Notes: a model not told the origin generated them from the sequence alone. 64,000 nucleotides of DNA from Salipiger bermudensis HTCC2601 (GCF_000153725.1 NZ_DS022276.1:1584412-1648411), one strand, 5' to 3'. Shown: positions 43,217-52,839, numbered from the stretch's first letter. A program made the numbers and translations.

Positions 43217-43975
43217 ATGGCCCGTCCTGATCTGACCGTGACCGAAGGCGACAGCGGCCTTCGCGTGCGGAACCTGCGCAAGAGCTACAAGAAGCGTGTC
43301 GTGATCCGCGACGTCACCCTCGATCTCGACCGGGGCGAGGTGGTGGCGCTGCTTGGGCCCAACGGCTCGGGCAAGACCACGACCTTCTACGCGGTGGCCG
43401 GTCTGGTGAACCCCGAGGGCGGCAAGGTCACCATCGACGGGCGCGATGCCACGTGGATGCCGATGTATCGCCGCGCGCGTCTCGGCATCGGCTACCTGCC
43501 GCAGGAGATGTCGATCTTCCGTGGCCTCTCGGTCGAGGACAACATCACCGCCGTGCTCGATATCGCCGAGAGCGACCGGCACCGCCGCCGCGAGCGGCTC
43601 GAGGAGTTGCTGGGCGAGTTCTCGATCGAACACCTTCGCCGCGCCCCGGCTTTGGCGCTTTCGGGCGGCGAGCGGCGGCGCGTCGAGATCGCCCGCTGCC
43701 TTGCGGCCAGCCCCAAGTACCTGCTGCTCGACGAGCCATTCGCCGGGGTCGACCCGATCAGCGTCAACGACATCCGCATGCTGGTCTCGGACCTCAAGAC
43801 GCGCGGCATCGGCGTGCTGATCACCGACCACAACGTGCGCGAGACGCTGGAGATCGTCGACCGGGCCTATATCCTGCATGATGGCAAGGTGCTGATGTCC
43901 GGGACGCCCGCCGAGGTGGTGCAGAACGAGAATGTCCGCCGGGTCTATCTCGGTGAGAACTTCCGGATCGGATAA
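43217..43975 (+). CDS. lptB: LPS export ATPase LptB
   Basis: LptB is the cytoplasmic ATPase driving LPS extraction. Walker A GPNGSGKTTTFY is near residue 49. The Q-loop region GYLPQEMSIFRGLSVEDN is characteristic of LptB. The signature is LSGGERRRVEIARCL, Walker B is YLLLDEPFAGVDP, and the H-loop is ITDHNVRETLEI. It is 252 residues. It ends the lptC-lptA-lptB group. No rpoN follows, unlike in many proteobacteria; the next gene is hpf after 251 bases. Confidence 0.95.
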   Translation: MARPDLTVTEGDSGLRVRNLRKSYKKRVVIRDVTLDLDRGEVVALLGPNGSGKTTTFYAVAGLVNPEGGKVTIDGRDATWMPMYRRARLGIGYLPQEMSIFRGLSVEDNITAVLDIAESDRHRRRERLEELLGEFSIEHLRRAPALALSGGERRRVEIARCLAASPKYLLLDEPFAGVDPISVNDIRMLVSDLKTRGIGVLITDHNVRETLEIVDRAYILHDGKVLMSGTPAEVVQNENVRRVYLGENFRIG

Positions 43976-44028
43976 ATCGGATTGTTCCCAGATGGCTGCG
44001 CGATTTGACGAGGGTTTGCGACAGATCA

Positions 44029-44058
44029 TTGACAGAACGACCCCGTTTCACGTCAAAT
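44029..44058 (+). promoter_or_regulatory. Candidate promoter upstream of hpf
   Basis: A perfect TTGACA at 44029-44034 is followed after 18 bases by TCAAAT at 44053. It lies about 170 bases before hpf. The -10 element is weak. Confidence 0.4.
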
Positions 44059-44226
44059 ATACCCATGACGCAGCGCAGTTTTGCATGCCTGAACGAAGCG
44101 CCCCGAGGAGAGGGAAGAAGGGGTCTTTGCTGCAGTTGCCTTGCGTCTCCCATGATCCGACACCAGATCTAACCTGCCAGTAAGGCGGGAACTGTAGTCG
44201 GGTCCAAAGAAGAGAAGGAAACAGAC

Positions 44227-44790
44227 ATGCGCTATCAGATCACGGGAAAGCAGATCGATATCGGCGAAGCCCTTCAGACTCACGTCAAGAACGAGTTGGG
44301 CACCGTCCTGGAGAAATACGCCTTCCGGCCCACGGACGCGACCATCACCTTTTCCAAGAGCGCACATGAGTATATCTGCGAAGTCACGGTACACCTGTCC
44401 ACCGGCCTGACCTCTTCGGCCAAGGACAAGGCAACCGAGATCTACGCAGCCTTCGACGGTGTATCCGAGAAGGTGGACAAGCAGCTGCGTCGCTACAAGC
44501 GCCGCCTGAAAGACCACCACAAGGATCGTGCCGAGCCCGTTGAACTCTTCGGAGCAGCCTCGTATATCCTCGCCGGCGAAGCCGAGTCGCATGACGACGA
44601 ACCGGACTCGCTGCAGCCGATCATTGTCGCTGAGATGGAGACCCAGATTCCATCGCTGACGGTTGGCGAAGCCGTTATGCAGATGGAGCTGGCCGGGGCC
44701 CCCGTCCTGGTCTTCCGCAATGAGAAAAAGGATGGGGTGAACGTCGTGTATCGCCGCGACGACGGCAACATCGGCTGGATCGATCCGTAA
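44227..44790 (+). CDS. hpf: Ribosome hibernation-promoting factor, long form
   Basis: Long HPF pairs ribosomes into inactive 100S dimers in starvation. The N-terminal S30AE domain (residues 1-100; MRYQITGKQIDIGEALQTHV) is followed by a linker and a C-terminal dimerisation domain (about residues 128-187; TVGEAVMQMELAGAPVLVFRN, VVYRRDDGNIGWIDP). It is 187 residues, the long type. The ATG has GAAGGAAA upstream. The ptsN gene follows 56 bases later, a conserved pairing. Confidence 0.95.
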   Translation: MRYQITGKQIDIGEALQTHVKNELGTVLEKYAFRPTDATITFSKSAHEYICEVTVHLSTGLTSSAKDKATEIYAAFDGVSEKVDKQLRRYKRRLKDHHKDRAEPVELFGAASYILAGEAESHDDEPDSLQPIIVAEMETQIPSLTVGEAVMQMELAGAPVLVFRNEKKDGVNVVYRRDDGNIGWIDP

Positions 44791-44846
44791 GAGATCGTCC
44801 ATGTCGCGGCCTGAAACGCCCCAGAGCAGACAGTGAAAGGCGGTCT

Positions 44847-45311
44847 ATGACCTTCTTGGAACTTCTGAAACCGCAAGCGGTGAAGGTCGTTGCTGCGGCT
44901 AGCAGCAAGAAGCGCCTGATGCATGACATCGCGGATCTGGCCGAAAGCGCTTACGCGCTCTCGGCCCCCTCCGTCGTCGAGGCGCTGATGGAACGCGAAA
45001 GCCTTGGCCCCACCGGTGTGGGCCATGGCGTCGCCCTTCCCCACGCTCGCCTGCACGGGCTCGATGAAGTGAAGGGCGTCTTCATTCTTCTCGAGAAACC
45101 GGTGGAGTTCGAATCCGTCGATCGTCAGCCGGTCGACGTGGTGCTGTCGCTTTTCGCCCCCGCCGATGCCGGGGTCGAGCATCTCAAGGCGCTGGCGCTG
45201 GTCTCGCGCACGCTGCGCGACGCGGCGCTGTGCAACAAGCTGCGCGCCAACCCCGACGCCGCCACCCTGCACGCCATCCTCACCGAGGATCGCTCGTCGC
45301 AAGCGGCCTGA
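44847..45311 (+). CDS. ptsN: PTS regulatory EIIA-Ntr protein PtsN
   Basis: PtsN is a phosphate-receiving regulator of the nitrogen PTS, influencing potassium transport and stress control. It is 154 residues. The phosphorylated His is in GVGHGVALPHARLHG near residue 66, preceded by MERESLGPTG. It lies after hpf on the same strand; a hairpin-prone stretch separates it from the convergent sulfotransferase gene. Confidence 0.93.
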   Translation: MTFLELLKPQAVKVVAAASSKKRLMHDIADLAESAYALSAPSVVEALMERESLGPTGVGHGVALPHARLHGLDEVKGVFILLEKPVEFESVDRQPVDVVLSLFAPADAGVEHLKALALVSRTLRDAALCNKLRANPDAATLHAILTEDRSSQAA

Positions 45312-45429
45312 GCACCGGTCATCGACCGGGTGCGCCCGGTCAGTATGACCTCCTCTTCGACATCGTCAGCCCTGCGCGCGGCACGACCCGGGGTCGCCGC
45401 GCCTTTGGTGCTGTCGGTGCCCGGAGCGT

Positions 45430-46857
45430 TCAGCCCCAGTCGCCGAAGCCGAACATAAGGTAGTCGCGCTGATAGGCCTCGCGCGCCGCGCTTTCGAGCT
45501 GGTCGTCGTAGATCTGCGCCAGCGCGTAGGGTGCCTGCGTCGGCACGGCGACCGGATCCGGCGGCGCGGCATGGCCGACCTGCATGGCCAGCGCCGGCAG
45601 GTAGCTTGTCATTTCGTCCTCGCGTACCAGCATGTCGGGTAGGGTCAGCTCGGCCATACCCTGGAGCGCCTGCGTCTGGCTGGCCCAGTGGCCGTCGATC
45701 CGCACCGCGGTCTGCCCGGCGAGGTTGGCCTTGAGGAAGTGCAGGAAGGCGGTGAAGGCCTCGCGATGTGCCTCGAGCGTGTAGTCGCTGCCGGGCTCGC
45801 CTTCGGGGATCGGCAGATTGTGGGCACGGCGCAGGGTCTTGCGAATGCCCTTGTAGCTGCCCTTGCCGGTGCTCAGGATCTTCGAGCAGAAGGCATCATG
45901 CGCGCGCGCCAGCGGGTGGCGCAGCACGGTGAAGCTGCGGTGGGCCGGGCGCTCGCGTTTCCATTGCCGCAGGCTCTGCTGGTTGAAGTCGCGCACCAGA
46001 GCCTCCTCCGGGACCCCGTCGAGCGCGCACATCCAGTTGAGCACCGTCGCCTCGGGGCCGGACTTGAGCGGCATGTAGAGCAGCGGCGTCCGTGCCCCGC
46101 CCACGTAGCCCGGCACCGCCGGCCCGCGCCGGGGCTCGAAGTTCGGGGTCCGCGTCAGGTTGAACCGGTCGAGCCGCGCCAGAGCCTGCTCCATCTCGGC
46201 AAAGTTCTCGACCTTCTGCGAGATCGGCTCGGGGTTCTGCCGCTTCAGGGCGGTGTTGAGGCTGTCGAGCCGCGAGGTCGCGCCCAGCCAGCGGGCCAGC
46301 CCGTTCATCACCGCGACGTCCTGCAGGTCTTCGTAGGCGACGTAGAATGCCGTTTGCCCCGTGGTCTGAAGCGCGTTCATCAGCGTGACCTGAAACGCCT
46401 GCAACGCTTCGAGATGAGCCTCGAACTCGGCGGCGTCGAACTGCGCCTTGGCATCCTTGCGCTTCTTGACGTTGGTCAGCTTCCACTGCCCCGTGGCCTG
46501 CGCGATCTTCCAGCTGACATAACTGTCGACAGGGTTGCGGGTGAGGATGATCTTGGCGCAGCGCTCGTCCTCGAGGATCGCGGGCAGGATGCGCGGGTCG
46601 TGATCGTGGAAGAAGCGGAACCCGGCGAGCCCGTCTTCGTGTCTGCGGATCTCTTTCAGGAGCCCCGCGGGGTCGCGGTCGCGTTCGGCCTGGGTGATGC
46701 CGAGCACATCCTGGGAATTCGGGTAGCCGATGAAATGCGGATTGAAGACCTCGCCAAGGCAGCTCAACCCGTCGAAGGCATTGAGGTTGGCTTCGAGGAA
46801 ATTCGAGCCGGTCCGCATCTCGGCGAAGACCACGAAACTATCGAAACGGTCGGACAT
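45430..46857 (-). CDS. Two-domain sulfotransferase (NodH/Stf0-like), 475 aa
   Basis: This is a PAPS-dependent sulfotransferase, probably acting on a surface glycan. The N-terminal domain has the 5'-phosphosulfate loop FAEMRTGSNFLEANLN (residues 11-26) and the 3'-phosphate motif ILTRNPVDSYVSWKIA near residue 105. From about residue 255 a second sulfotransferase-like module begins: LLYMPLKSGPEATVLNW and, near 300, FTVLRHPLARAHDAFCS repeat the same pair of motifs. A tandem arrangement, with one copy perhaps degenerate, is notable. It is the last gene of the minus-strand glycan cluster. Confidence 0.82.
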   Translation of the reverse strand: MSDRFDSFVVFAEMRTGSNFLEANLNAFDGLSCLGEVFNPHFIGYPNSQDVLGITQAERDRDPAGLLKEIRRHEDGLAGFRFFHDHDPRILPAILEDERCAKIILTRNPVDSYVSWKIAQATGQWKLTNVKKRKDAKAQFDAAEFEAHLEALQAFQVTLMNALQTTGQTAFYVAYEDLQDVAVMNGLARWLGATSRLDSLNTALKRQNPEPISQKVENFAEMEQALARLDRFNLTRTPNFEPRRGPAVPGYVGGARTPLLYMPLKSGPEATVLNWMCALDGVPEEALVRDFNQQSLRQWKRERPAHRSFTVLRHPLARAHDAFCSKILSTGKGSYKGIRKTLRRAHNLPIPEGEPGSDYTLEAHREAFTAFLHFLKANLAGQTAVRIDGHWASQTQALQGMAELTLPDMLVREDEMTSYLPALAMQVGHAAPPDPVAVPTQAPYALAQIYDDQLESAAREAYQRDYLMFGFGDWG

Positions 46858-46864
46858 GGCGGGC

Positions 46865-48565
46865 CTATTTCTTCACGAGATACGGTTTGCGCGCGGCGCG
46901 GCGCGGATTGCGCGGGGCGTGTTCCACCGGGAAATCGCCCATCAGGTAGGGGTGCATCCCCTGGTTTTTGAGGTTCTGCAGGAACCGGCCGAAGCCGCTG
47001 AGATCCTCCATCACCGGCGCCTCGGCAAGGCGGCGATGCGGCTTCTGTCCGATCTCGTCGATGACGATCTGCAGCGGCTCCATCGGGGCCTCGATGAACT
47101 CGGCCATGGTCCAGATCCGGATCCGCGCCTTGGCCTCGGGCGAGCGCAACTGGTCGAGCATCTTGTGCTCGACCTTCTGCAGCAGCGCGGCCTCGGCGCG
47201 CAGGTTGGCGAAATTGGCGTTCGACTTGAACAGCGGCACCGCCCAGGCGCCCGAGATCACGTTGATCTGGGCATTGGGATCGCGGGCCATGTCCCAGATG
47301 ATCTTGGGGTTGTCATGCGGCCCGTATTGAAAGCACTGCCGCTCGCCGCGCGTGTTCCACAGCAGGTTGGTGAGAAACGCCTTGGGGTTGGCGTCTCGCA
47401 GCGCGGCATTGTCCGACAGCGCGCCGTTCAGAACGCATTGTCCGCCGGCGAACTCGGCCCGCTGGGGGCCGAAGAGATGGCCGTGGACCTGCGCGCCGGT
47501 GGCGCGGGCGAGCCAGCTTTCGAACTCCTTGAACAGGTCCGAGAAGCCCTGAAAGACGGAATACTTGCCTGCGGTCAGCCCGTTCTCCCAGCCGTAATTG
47601 GGAAAGCGCGACTGCATGTAGAGCCCGGTGCGGCCCCGGGTGCGGCGGTCCACGGCCTTGGCGAAGATGCGGTCGATCTTGCCGGGGTTGGGCTCCTGCC
47701 GGTTCTGCGCCGCTTCGGGGTGGTCCAGGAACGCGTCGTAGAGCCGCTCTGCATGGGGCCAGATCTTGCGCGCCACGAAGCAGTCCGAGCGGCGGAGCAG
47801 CTGCAGGTGATCGTCGTAGAAGATGTGCGGCTTGCCCTGGAAGTCGAACTTCGACAGCGTCAGAGAGCGGCTCTCGATGTTGGTGGAGTAGAGCCGCGCG
47901 AGGGTCTGGAAATAGCTCTCGTCCGGGATCCAGACGCGCTTGAAGTAGCGGTCGAACTTGCGCCGCTCAGGGTCCTGCAGGATCGCCGAGAGGGTCTGCC
48001 GGGTGAGGCACCACCACTGGCTGCCCATATGCGGCACGACGCCCTTGGGAATGCGGCGGCGAAAGCCGATCCGGCGCTGCAGCTCGACATAGCGGTCGAA
48101 AAGATAGCGGTTCTTGCGCCACGAGAACGGGAAGAACAGGGTGAAGCGCTCGTGGTCGAGCCCGCCGACCGTCCAGGGGACATCGGCGGTGGTGGCGCTT
48201 TCGATGAAATCGGTGCGCGGGCGCTCATCGAGATACTCGATCAGCTCCTCGATCGGGCGCAGCGGCAGGCAGGAGCCGGAGGTCAGGTAGACATGGCGCA
48301 CGCCCGGATAGCTCTCGAGCATCAGCTCCGAGGCATCCTGGCTCGCCGCCACCAGCCCCCAGGTGCCCCATTCGCAGCGGTGACGCTTGGAGAACCGCAC
48401 GTTGGGCTCATCGGCGAGGCTGCGCACGAAGCCGTCATAGACCCTCCGGGGCACCATGCTGTCGACATGGATCACCACCGGGCAGCCGGCACGGGTCCAG
48501 TGCCGGGCGACCTGTTCGGCGCGGCCGAGCGCGGTGTGCACCAGCATCACGATGCCGACGCTCAT
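46865..48565 (-). CDS. GT14-type glycosyltransferase with DUF5927-like C-terminus
   Basis: This is a core-2/I-branching-like transferase (beta-1,6-N-acetylglucosaminyl or xylosyl type). The N-terminal half has GTWGLVAASQDA, VYLTSGSCLPLRPIEELIEYL and SQWWCLTRQTLSAIL, the usual GT14 landmarks, then WIPDESYFQTL. From about residue 330 the sequence changes to a domain I take as DUF5927 (GRTGLYMQSRFPNYGWENGLTAGK). It is 566 residues. The ATG at 48565 overlaps the preceding gene's stop (ATGA). The acceptor is unknown; the locus suggests branching of an exported polysaccharide. Confidence 0.85.
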   Translation of the reverse strand: MSVGIVMLVHTALGRAEQVARHWTRAGCPVVIHVDSMVPRRVYDGFVRSLADEPNVRFSKRHRCEWGTWGLVAASQDASELMLESYPGVRHVYLTSGSCLPLRPIEELIEYLDERPRTDFIESATTADVPWTVGGLDHERFTLFFPFSWRKNRYLFDRYVELQRRIGFRRRIPKGVVPHMGSQWWCLTRQTLSAILQDPERRKFDRYFKRVWIPDESYFQTLARLYSTNIESRSLTLSKFDFQGKPHIFYDDHLQLLRRSDCFVARKIWPHAERLYDAFLDHPEAAQNRQEPNPGKIDRIFAKAVDRRTRGRTGLYMQSRFPNYGWENGLTAGKYSVFQGFSDLFKEFESWLARATGAQVHGHLFGPQRAEFAGGQCVLNGALSDNAALRDANPKAFLTNLLWNTRGERQCFQYGPHDNPKIIWDMARDPNAQINVISGAWAVPLFKSNANFANLRAEAALLQKVEHKMLDQLRSPEAKARIRIWTMAEFIEAPMEPLQIVIDEIGQKPHRRLAEAPVMEDLSGFGRFLQNLKNQGMHPYLMGDFPVEHAPRNPRRAARKPYLVKK

Positions 48566-49572
48566 GCCCAGTTCCCCTTGGACATCAGGCCGAGGATCTC
48601 GAGCTGGCGCCAGTTGATGTATTTCTCGGACCACTTGCACCAGAGCTCGGGGTTGTCGCGGATGCCGGCGGCATAGGCGAGATACTCGGTCGAGCCGGCG
48701 TAATGCTCGCGCCGGTTCAGCTCTTCCTCGGCCTTGGCGCCGAACGTGTCGAGGAACTTGGTGTGCAGCAGCAGGCCGCTGGCCTTCTCGCCGCCCCACT
48801 CGTCATAGACGGCGTTGAGCCCGCGCGGCAGCAGCATGTGGGTCGAGCTGACATAGGTGTAGCGTCGGTCCCATTTCACCAGCGGGATCTTGTTCAGCGC
48901 CGGCGCCCGCTCTGGGCGGTCGGGAAAGAACACCCGCGCCCGGGGCCCGCCCTGGATCCACAGATTGCCGAAGCGCTTGTTGCGGCTGATCGTGTAGTTG
49001 CCGGCATCGAACCATGACGCGATCTCGAGCGGGTTCTGGCCGCGCTCGTAGGGCTGCGCGTCGATCCGGCCCTTGGGATACATGTCGAGCAACATGGCCG
49101 AGAAGCTCTTGATCGACGAGGCATCGAGCCAGTCGGTCAGGGCGCGCAGGGGCCGGGTGTCGCAGAACGGATAGAGAAAGAACTCGTCGGGATCGACGGT
49201 CAGCGCCCAGTGGCCATGGGCATACCTGCGCAGCAGGAAGTTGATCCAGTCCATGCCGAAGCGCGAGCGCTTGTAGCTGCCCCGACTGCTCCAGACCGAG
49301 ACATCCTCCTGCCGGGAGAGGTAGTCGAGCGAGCCGTCGGTGCTGTCATTGTCGACGAAGAAGAAGTGGTTCACCCCCATGTCCCGGTAATATTCCAGGA
49401 AATAGGGCAGGCGGATGCCCTCGTTGCGCTGGGTGCAGAACACCAGCAGGTCGCTCGAGCGGAGCTTGTCGGTCCGGTTGGTGACCGGCATGAGTTCGCG
49501 GCTCTTGCGCAGGGCGCGAATGCGCCAGCGCTTGCGCTGAAGCCTCAGCCGGTATGACTGCCATGCACCCAC
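48562..49572 (-). CDS. Glycosyltransferase, GT2/GT92-like (336 aa)
   Basis: The fold-A domain has VFCTQRNEGIRLPYFLEYYRD (residues 44-64), FFFVDNDSTDGSLDYL, and the acidic DPDEFFLYPF in the metal-binding position. The C-terminal half is rich in aromatic residues and basic stretches. There is no membrane helix. The GTG start at 49572 has GAGGG six bases upstream. It overlaps the GT14 gene by four bases and follows the GT4 gene by 49 bases, so it belongs to the same transcript. Confidence 0.85.
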   Translation of the reverse strand: MGAWQSYRLRLQRKRWRIRALRKSRELMPVTNRTDKLRSSDLLVFCTQRNEGIRLPYFLEYYRDMGVNHFFFVDNDSTDGSLDYLSRQEDVSVWSSRGSYKRSRFGMDWINFLLRRYAHGHWALTVDPDEFFLYPFCDTRPLRALTDWLDASSIKSFSAMLLDMYPKGRIDAQPYERGQNPLEIASWFDAGNYTISRNKRFGNLWIQGGPRARVFFPDRPERAPALNKIPLVKWDRRYTYVSSTHMLLPRGLNAVYDEWGGEKASGLLLHTKFLDTFGAKAEEELNRREHYAGSTEYLAYAAGIRDNPELWCKWSEKYINWRQLEILGLMSKGNWA

Positions 49573-49621
49573 TGTGCGCCCTCGTCAGGCCGGACGGTCC
49601 GGCCCCGTTCCCCCGCGGCTA

Positions 49622-50824
49622 TCAGATCAGGGTTAAGACGGTCTTGAAGTGCGCATCCCAGCTTGGCGGGGCGAATGCCGCCGCAGCGTTTGGTGCCACG
49701 CCCCGTCCTGCCCGGTGATCCTCGGCCATCGTTCTTATCAACTGGGTCCAAAGATACCGCTCCGTCACAGGAGCGTAAACGGGAATATCCCCAAGCCCTT
49801 CGCGCAGCACCGAAAGGTTGCTCGCAAGCACCGGCACCCCCAGCCCTGCGGTCTCCAGCGGGGGCAGACCGTAGCCTTCGGCGAGGCTCGGGAACAGCAG
49901 CCCGGCGCTGCCCTTCAGCAGCGCCGCGACCTGCCCGTCATCGAGGCCCGGCAGTTCGTGCACGCCGGCGATGCCGGCATCGAGCCGGGTGAAGATGGCG
50001 TCGTTGTTCCAGCCGCGGCTGCCGCAGATCAGCAGATCGGCGGCCGGTTGCTCCTGCTCCCAGATGTCGAGCAGAAGCGCGTGGTTCTTGCGCGGCTCGA
50101 TGGTGCCGAGCGCGACGAAATAGGGCCGGCCGGTCCACGGCCCGTCGGGGGGGCTGGTCGGCACGGGCAGGTCGACGCCGAGATGCGCGACGACGCTTTG
50201 TGCCGCGCTGTCGGGCAGGTGCCGGCGCAGGTCGCGCTCGGTCTGCTTCGAGTTGCAGATCACCAGATCCGCATGGCGCCCGACCCGCGAGAGGAAGCCC
50301 GCGAAACGCTCGGGAATGCCGGGGCGCTGGTGCTCGGGCACGTCCAGCGGCAGCGTGTCGTGCAGCAGGACGGCGATGCGGCTGCCGGGCACGCCGCGCA
50401 GCGCCGCAATGGTGCGGTCGGTCAGGTTGGTGTGGCCGGTGTTGAGGTACCGGGTGTCGGCGGGCAGGTGCGTGCGGAGCATCGCGCCGAGGCCGCGCGG
50501 CGGGCAGCGGCCCACGGCCACCGAGCGCAGCGCGCGTTCGGCCCCGGCACGCCCGGGATCGAGCTTGCGCAGCCGTGCCAGAAGATCGGGGGCGGGCCAG
50601 TCGCCGCCATCGATGCGGCGCTTCAGCTCGGCGCAGCCACGCTGGTCCAGCAGCAGGTAGCCCAGAGAACTGCGCACCAGCCCAAAGAGCGGGCCGGTGC
50701 GCAGCAGTTGCCTCAGATAGGCGTATTCAACCCGGTCAATCCCCGTGAAGGGTCGCCCGGCGCGCGAGACGAGGCGCGTCAGATCCAGAAGGCGCGGGGG
50801 CGGATCAGCCCTCGTAATGTCCAT
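49622..50824 (-). CDS. Glycosyltransferase family 4 (GT-B), 400 aa
   Basis: This is a retaining GT-B enzyme. The N-terminal domain has LTRLVSRAGRPFTGIDRVEY. The linker and C-terminal donor domain have FVALGTIEPRKNHALLLDIW, LLICGSRGWNNDAIF, LPGLDDGQVAALLKGSAGLLFPS and the E-x7-E motif in EGYGLPPLETAGLGVPV. It resembles mannosyl or rhamnosyl transferases. The ATG at 50824 overlaps galE by 20 bases. The sugar is not predictable. Confidence 0.88.
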   Translation of the reverse strand: MDITRADPPPRLLDLTRLVSRAGRPFTGIDRVEYAYLRQLLRTGPLFGLVRSSLGYLLLDQRGCAELKRRIDGGDWPAPDLLARLRKLDPGRAGAERALRSVAVGRCPPRGLGAMLRTHLPADTRYLNTGHTNLTDRTIAALRGVPGSRIAVLLHDTLPLDVPEHQRPGIPERFAGFLSRVGRHADLVICNSKQTERDLRRHLPDSAAQSVVAHLGVDLPVPTSPPDGPWTGRPYFVALGTIEPRKNHALLLDIWEQEQPAADLLICGSRGWNNDAIFTRLDAGIAGVHELPGLDDGQVAALLKGSAGLLFPSLAEGYGLPPLETAGLGVPVLASNLSVLREGLGDIPVYAPVTERYLWTQLIRTMAEDHRAGRGVAPNAAAAFAPPSWDAHFKTVLTLI

Positions 50825-51788
50825 TCTGGTGCCAGCGCCATGCGTCGGCGATCATCTGCGGCATGGTCGAGCGATCCGGCGTCCAGCCGAGCTCGGCGGC
50901 GGCGCGGGTCGAGCCCGAGACCAGCTTGGTGGCGTCACCGGCTCGGCGCGGGCCCTCGGAGTAGGGCACCTCGCGGTTGGTCACCGCGCCCGAGGCGTCG
51001 ATCACCTCGCGCACCGAGAAGCCCTTGCCGGTGCCAAGGTTGAACACACGGCTCTCCTTGCCGTCCTGCAGCCACTTCAGGCCCAGCACATGCGCATCGA
51101 CGAGGTCCATCACGTGGACGTAGTCGCGGATGCAGGTGCCGTCGGGCGTGTCGTAATCGGTGCCGTTGATGGTCAGTGCGGGGCGCTTGCCGTCGATCGC
51201 CTCGAGCATCACCGGGATCAGGTGGGTCTCGGGGCGGTGATGCTCGCCCACCTCGCCCTCGGGATCGGCACCGGCCACGTTGAAGTAGCGGAAGATCACC
51301 GATTTCAGGCCGTAGGCGGCACCGAAATCGCGCAGGATGTCTTCGACCGCACGCTTGGAGGCGCCATAGGCATTGAGCGGCTCCTGCGGCGTGCCCTCGT
51401 CGAGCACCACGTTGTCATGCTCGCCATAGGTGGCGCAGGTCGAGGAGAATACGAAGTTCAGGCAGCCCGCCGCGGTGGCGGCCTCGATCAGCGTCAGCGA
51501 GCCCTCGACGTTGTTGCGCCAGTAGCGGCCCGGCTCCGACATCGCCTCGCCGACCTGGCTGAGGGCGGCGAAATGCATCACCGCCACGGGTTGGTACTGC
51601 GCGAACACCGCGTCGAGGCGGGACCGGTCCGACAGCTCGCCCTGCTCGAACGGGCCGAACTTGACGGAGTCCTTCCAGCCGGTGACGAGGTTGTCATAGG
51701 TCACCGGCGTGAAGCCGGCGGCCTTCAGCGCCTTGCAGGCGTGCGAGCCGATATAGCCCGCACCCCCGGTTACCAGTACATTGGACAT
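50805..51788 (-). CDS. galE: UDP-glucose 4-epimerase GalE
   Basis: GalE interconverts UDP-glucose and UDP-galactose. It is a short-chain dehydrogenase-like enzyme of 327 residues: VTGGAGYIGSHACKALK (residues 6-22), the catalytic SSTCATYGE and YGASKRAVEDIL, and GTCIRDYVHVMDLVDAH near the C-terminal half. It lies 19 bases after galU, so both precursors come from one transcript feeding the glycosyltransferases downstream. Confidence 0.95.
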   Translation of the reverse strand: MSNVLVTGGAGYIGSHACKALKAAGFTPVTYDNLVTGWKDSVKFGPFEQGELSDRSRLDAVFAQYQPVAVMHFAALSQVGEAMSEPGRYWRNNVEGSLTLIEAATAAGCLNFVFSSTCATYGEHDNVVLDEGTPQEPLNAYGASKRAVEDILRDFGAAYGLKSVIFRYFNVAGADPEGEVGEHHRPETHLIPVMLEAIDGKRPALTINGTDYDTPDGTCIRDYVHVMDLVDAHVLGLKWLQDGKESRVFNLGTGKGFSVREVIDASGAVTNREVPYSEGPRRAGDATKLVSGSTRAAAELGWTPDRSTMPQMIADAWRWHQNGHYEG

Positions 51789-51806
51789 GTTTCGGTCTTT
51801 GCCCGC

Positions 51807-52700
51807 TTATTGCGCGGCCTTGCGGGCCGAAACCACCTCGTGGAGGTAGGCTTCGAGATCGTCGCGCAGATCGTCGCGCGACAGGCCGAAGGCGACGGTG
51901 GCTTGCAGGAAGCCCGCCTTGGAGCCGCAATCGTAGCGCTGGCCGTTGAAGCGGTAGCCATAGACGCCTTCGTCGCCATTGATCTCCTTGGCGATGGCAT
52001 CGGTGAGTTGGATCTCGCCGCCGGCGCCGGTGGTCTTGGCGTCGAGGTTCTCGAGGATCTTCGGCGACAGGATGTAGCGGCCGATCACCGCGAGGTTCGA
52101 CGGTGCCTCGCCTGCCTTGGGCTTCTCGACCATGCCCTTGACCGAGACCATCGAGCCCATGTCTTCCTGCACGTCGAGGATGCCGTAGGCCGAGGCCTTG
52201 TCGGCAGGCACTTCCATCGCAGCGACCATGTTGCCGCCGGTTTCCTGATAGGCTTCGACCATCTGCTGAAGGCAGGGCTTGTCGGCTGCGATGACGTCAT
52301 CGGGCAGCATCACCGCGAAGGGCTCGTCGCCGATCAGGCGGCGGGCGCACCACACCGCGTGGCCGAGACCCAGTGCCTTGTGCTGGCGGATATAGGCGAT
52401 CTCGCCCGAGTCCATGTAGGTGTCCTTGAGAACGCCAAGCAGCTTGTCCTTGCCCTTGGCTTCAAGCTCCTGCTCGAGCTGCGGTGCGTGGTCGAAATAG
52501 TCCTCGAGCGCGCTTTTTCCGCGCGAGGTGACAAAGATGAATTCCTTGATACCCGCGGCGCGGGCCTCGTCGATGGCGTATTGCACCAGCGGTCGGTCGA
52601 CGAGGGTCATGATCTCCTTCGGGACCGACTTCGTGGCCGGAAGAAAACGTGTTCCGAGACCCGCCACCGGGAAGATCGCCTTGGTGACCTTGTTGCTCAT
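51807..52700 (-). CDS. galU: UTP-glucose-1-phosphate uridylyltransferase GalU
   Basis: GalU makes UDP-glucose. It is 297 residues with the nucleotide-binding VAGLGTRFLPATKSVPKEI near residue 13, the VDRPLVQYAIDEARAAGI block, VMLPDDVI and VEKPKAGEAPSNLAVIGRYI. The ATG at 52700 has AGGAGCAGGA upstream. The 139-base gap before it suggests its own promoter within the larger minus-strand run. Confidence 0.96.
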   Translation of the reverse strand: MSNKVTKAIFPVAGLGTRFLPATKSVPKEIMTLVDRPLVQYAIDEARAAGIKEFIFVTSRGKSALEDYFDHAPQLEQELEAKGKDKLLGVLKDTYMDSGEIAYIRQHKALGLGHAVWCARRLIGDEPFAVMLPDDVIAADKPCLQQMVEAYQETGGNMVAAMEVPADKASAYGILDVQEDMGSMVSVKGMVEKPKAGEAPSNLAVIGRYILSPKILENLDAKTTGAGGEIQLTDAIAKEINGDEGVYGYRFNGQRYDCGSKAGFLQATVAFGLSRDDLRDDLEAYLHEVVSARKAAQ

Positions 52701-52839
52701 AATGTCCTGCTCCTAAAATCGTGACGCGACGTTGACACGCGCGCGCTGGTCTTCGTCTGATTCTGTACCATGTAAGGCCTAGAGCGCAAACTAGGCAAAT
52801 TCGCGACAACTCCCTCGTAGATTGAGTGATTGCGGTGCC

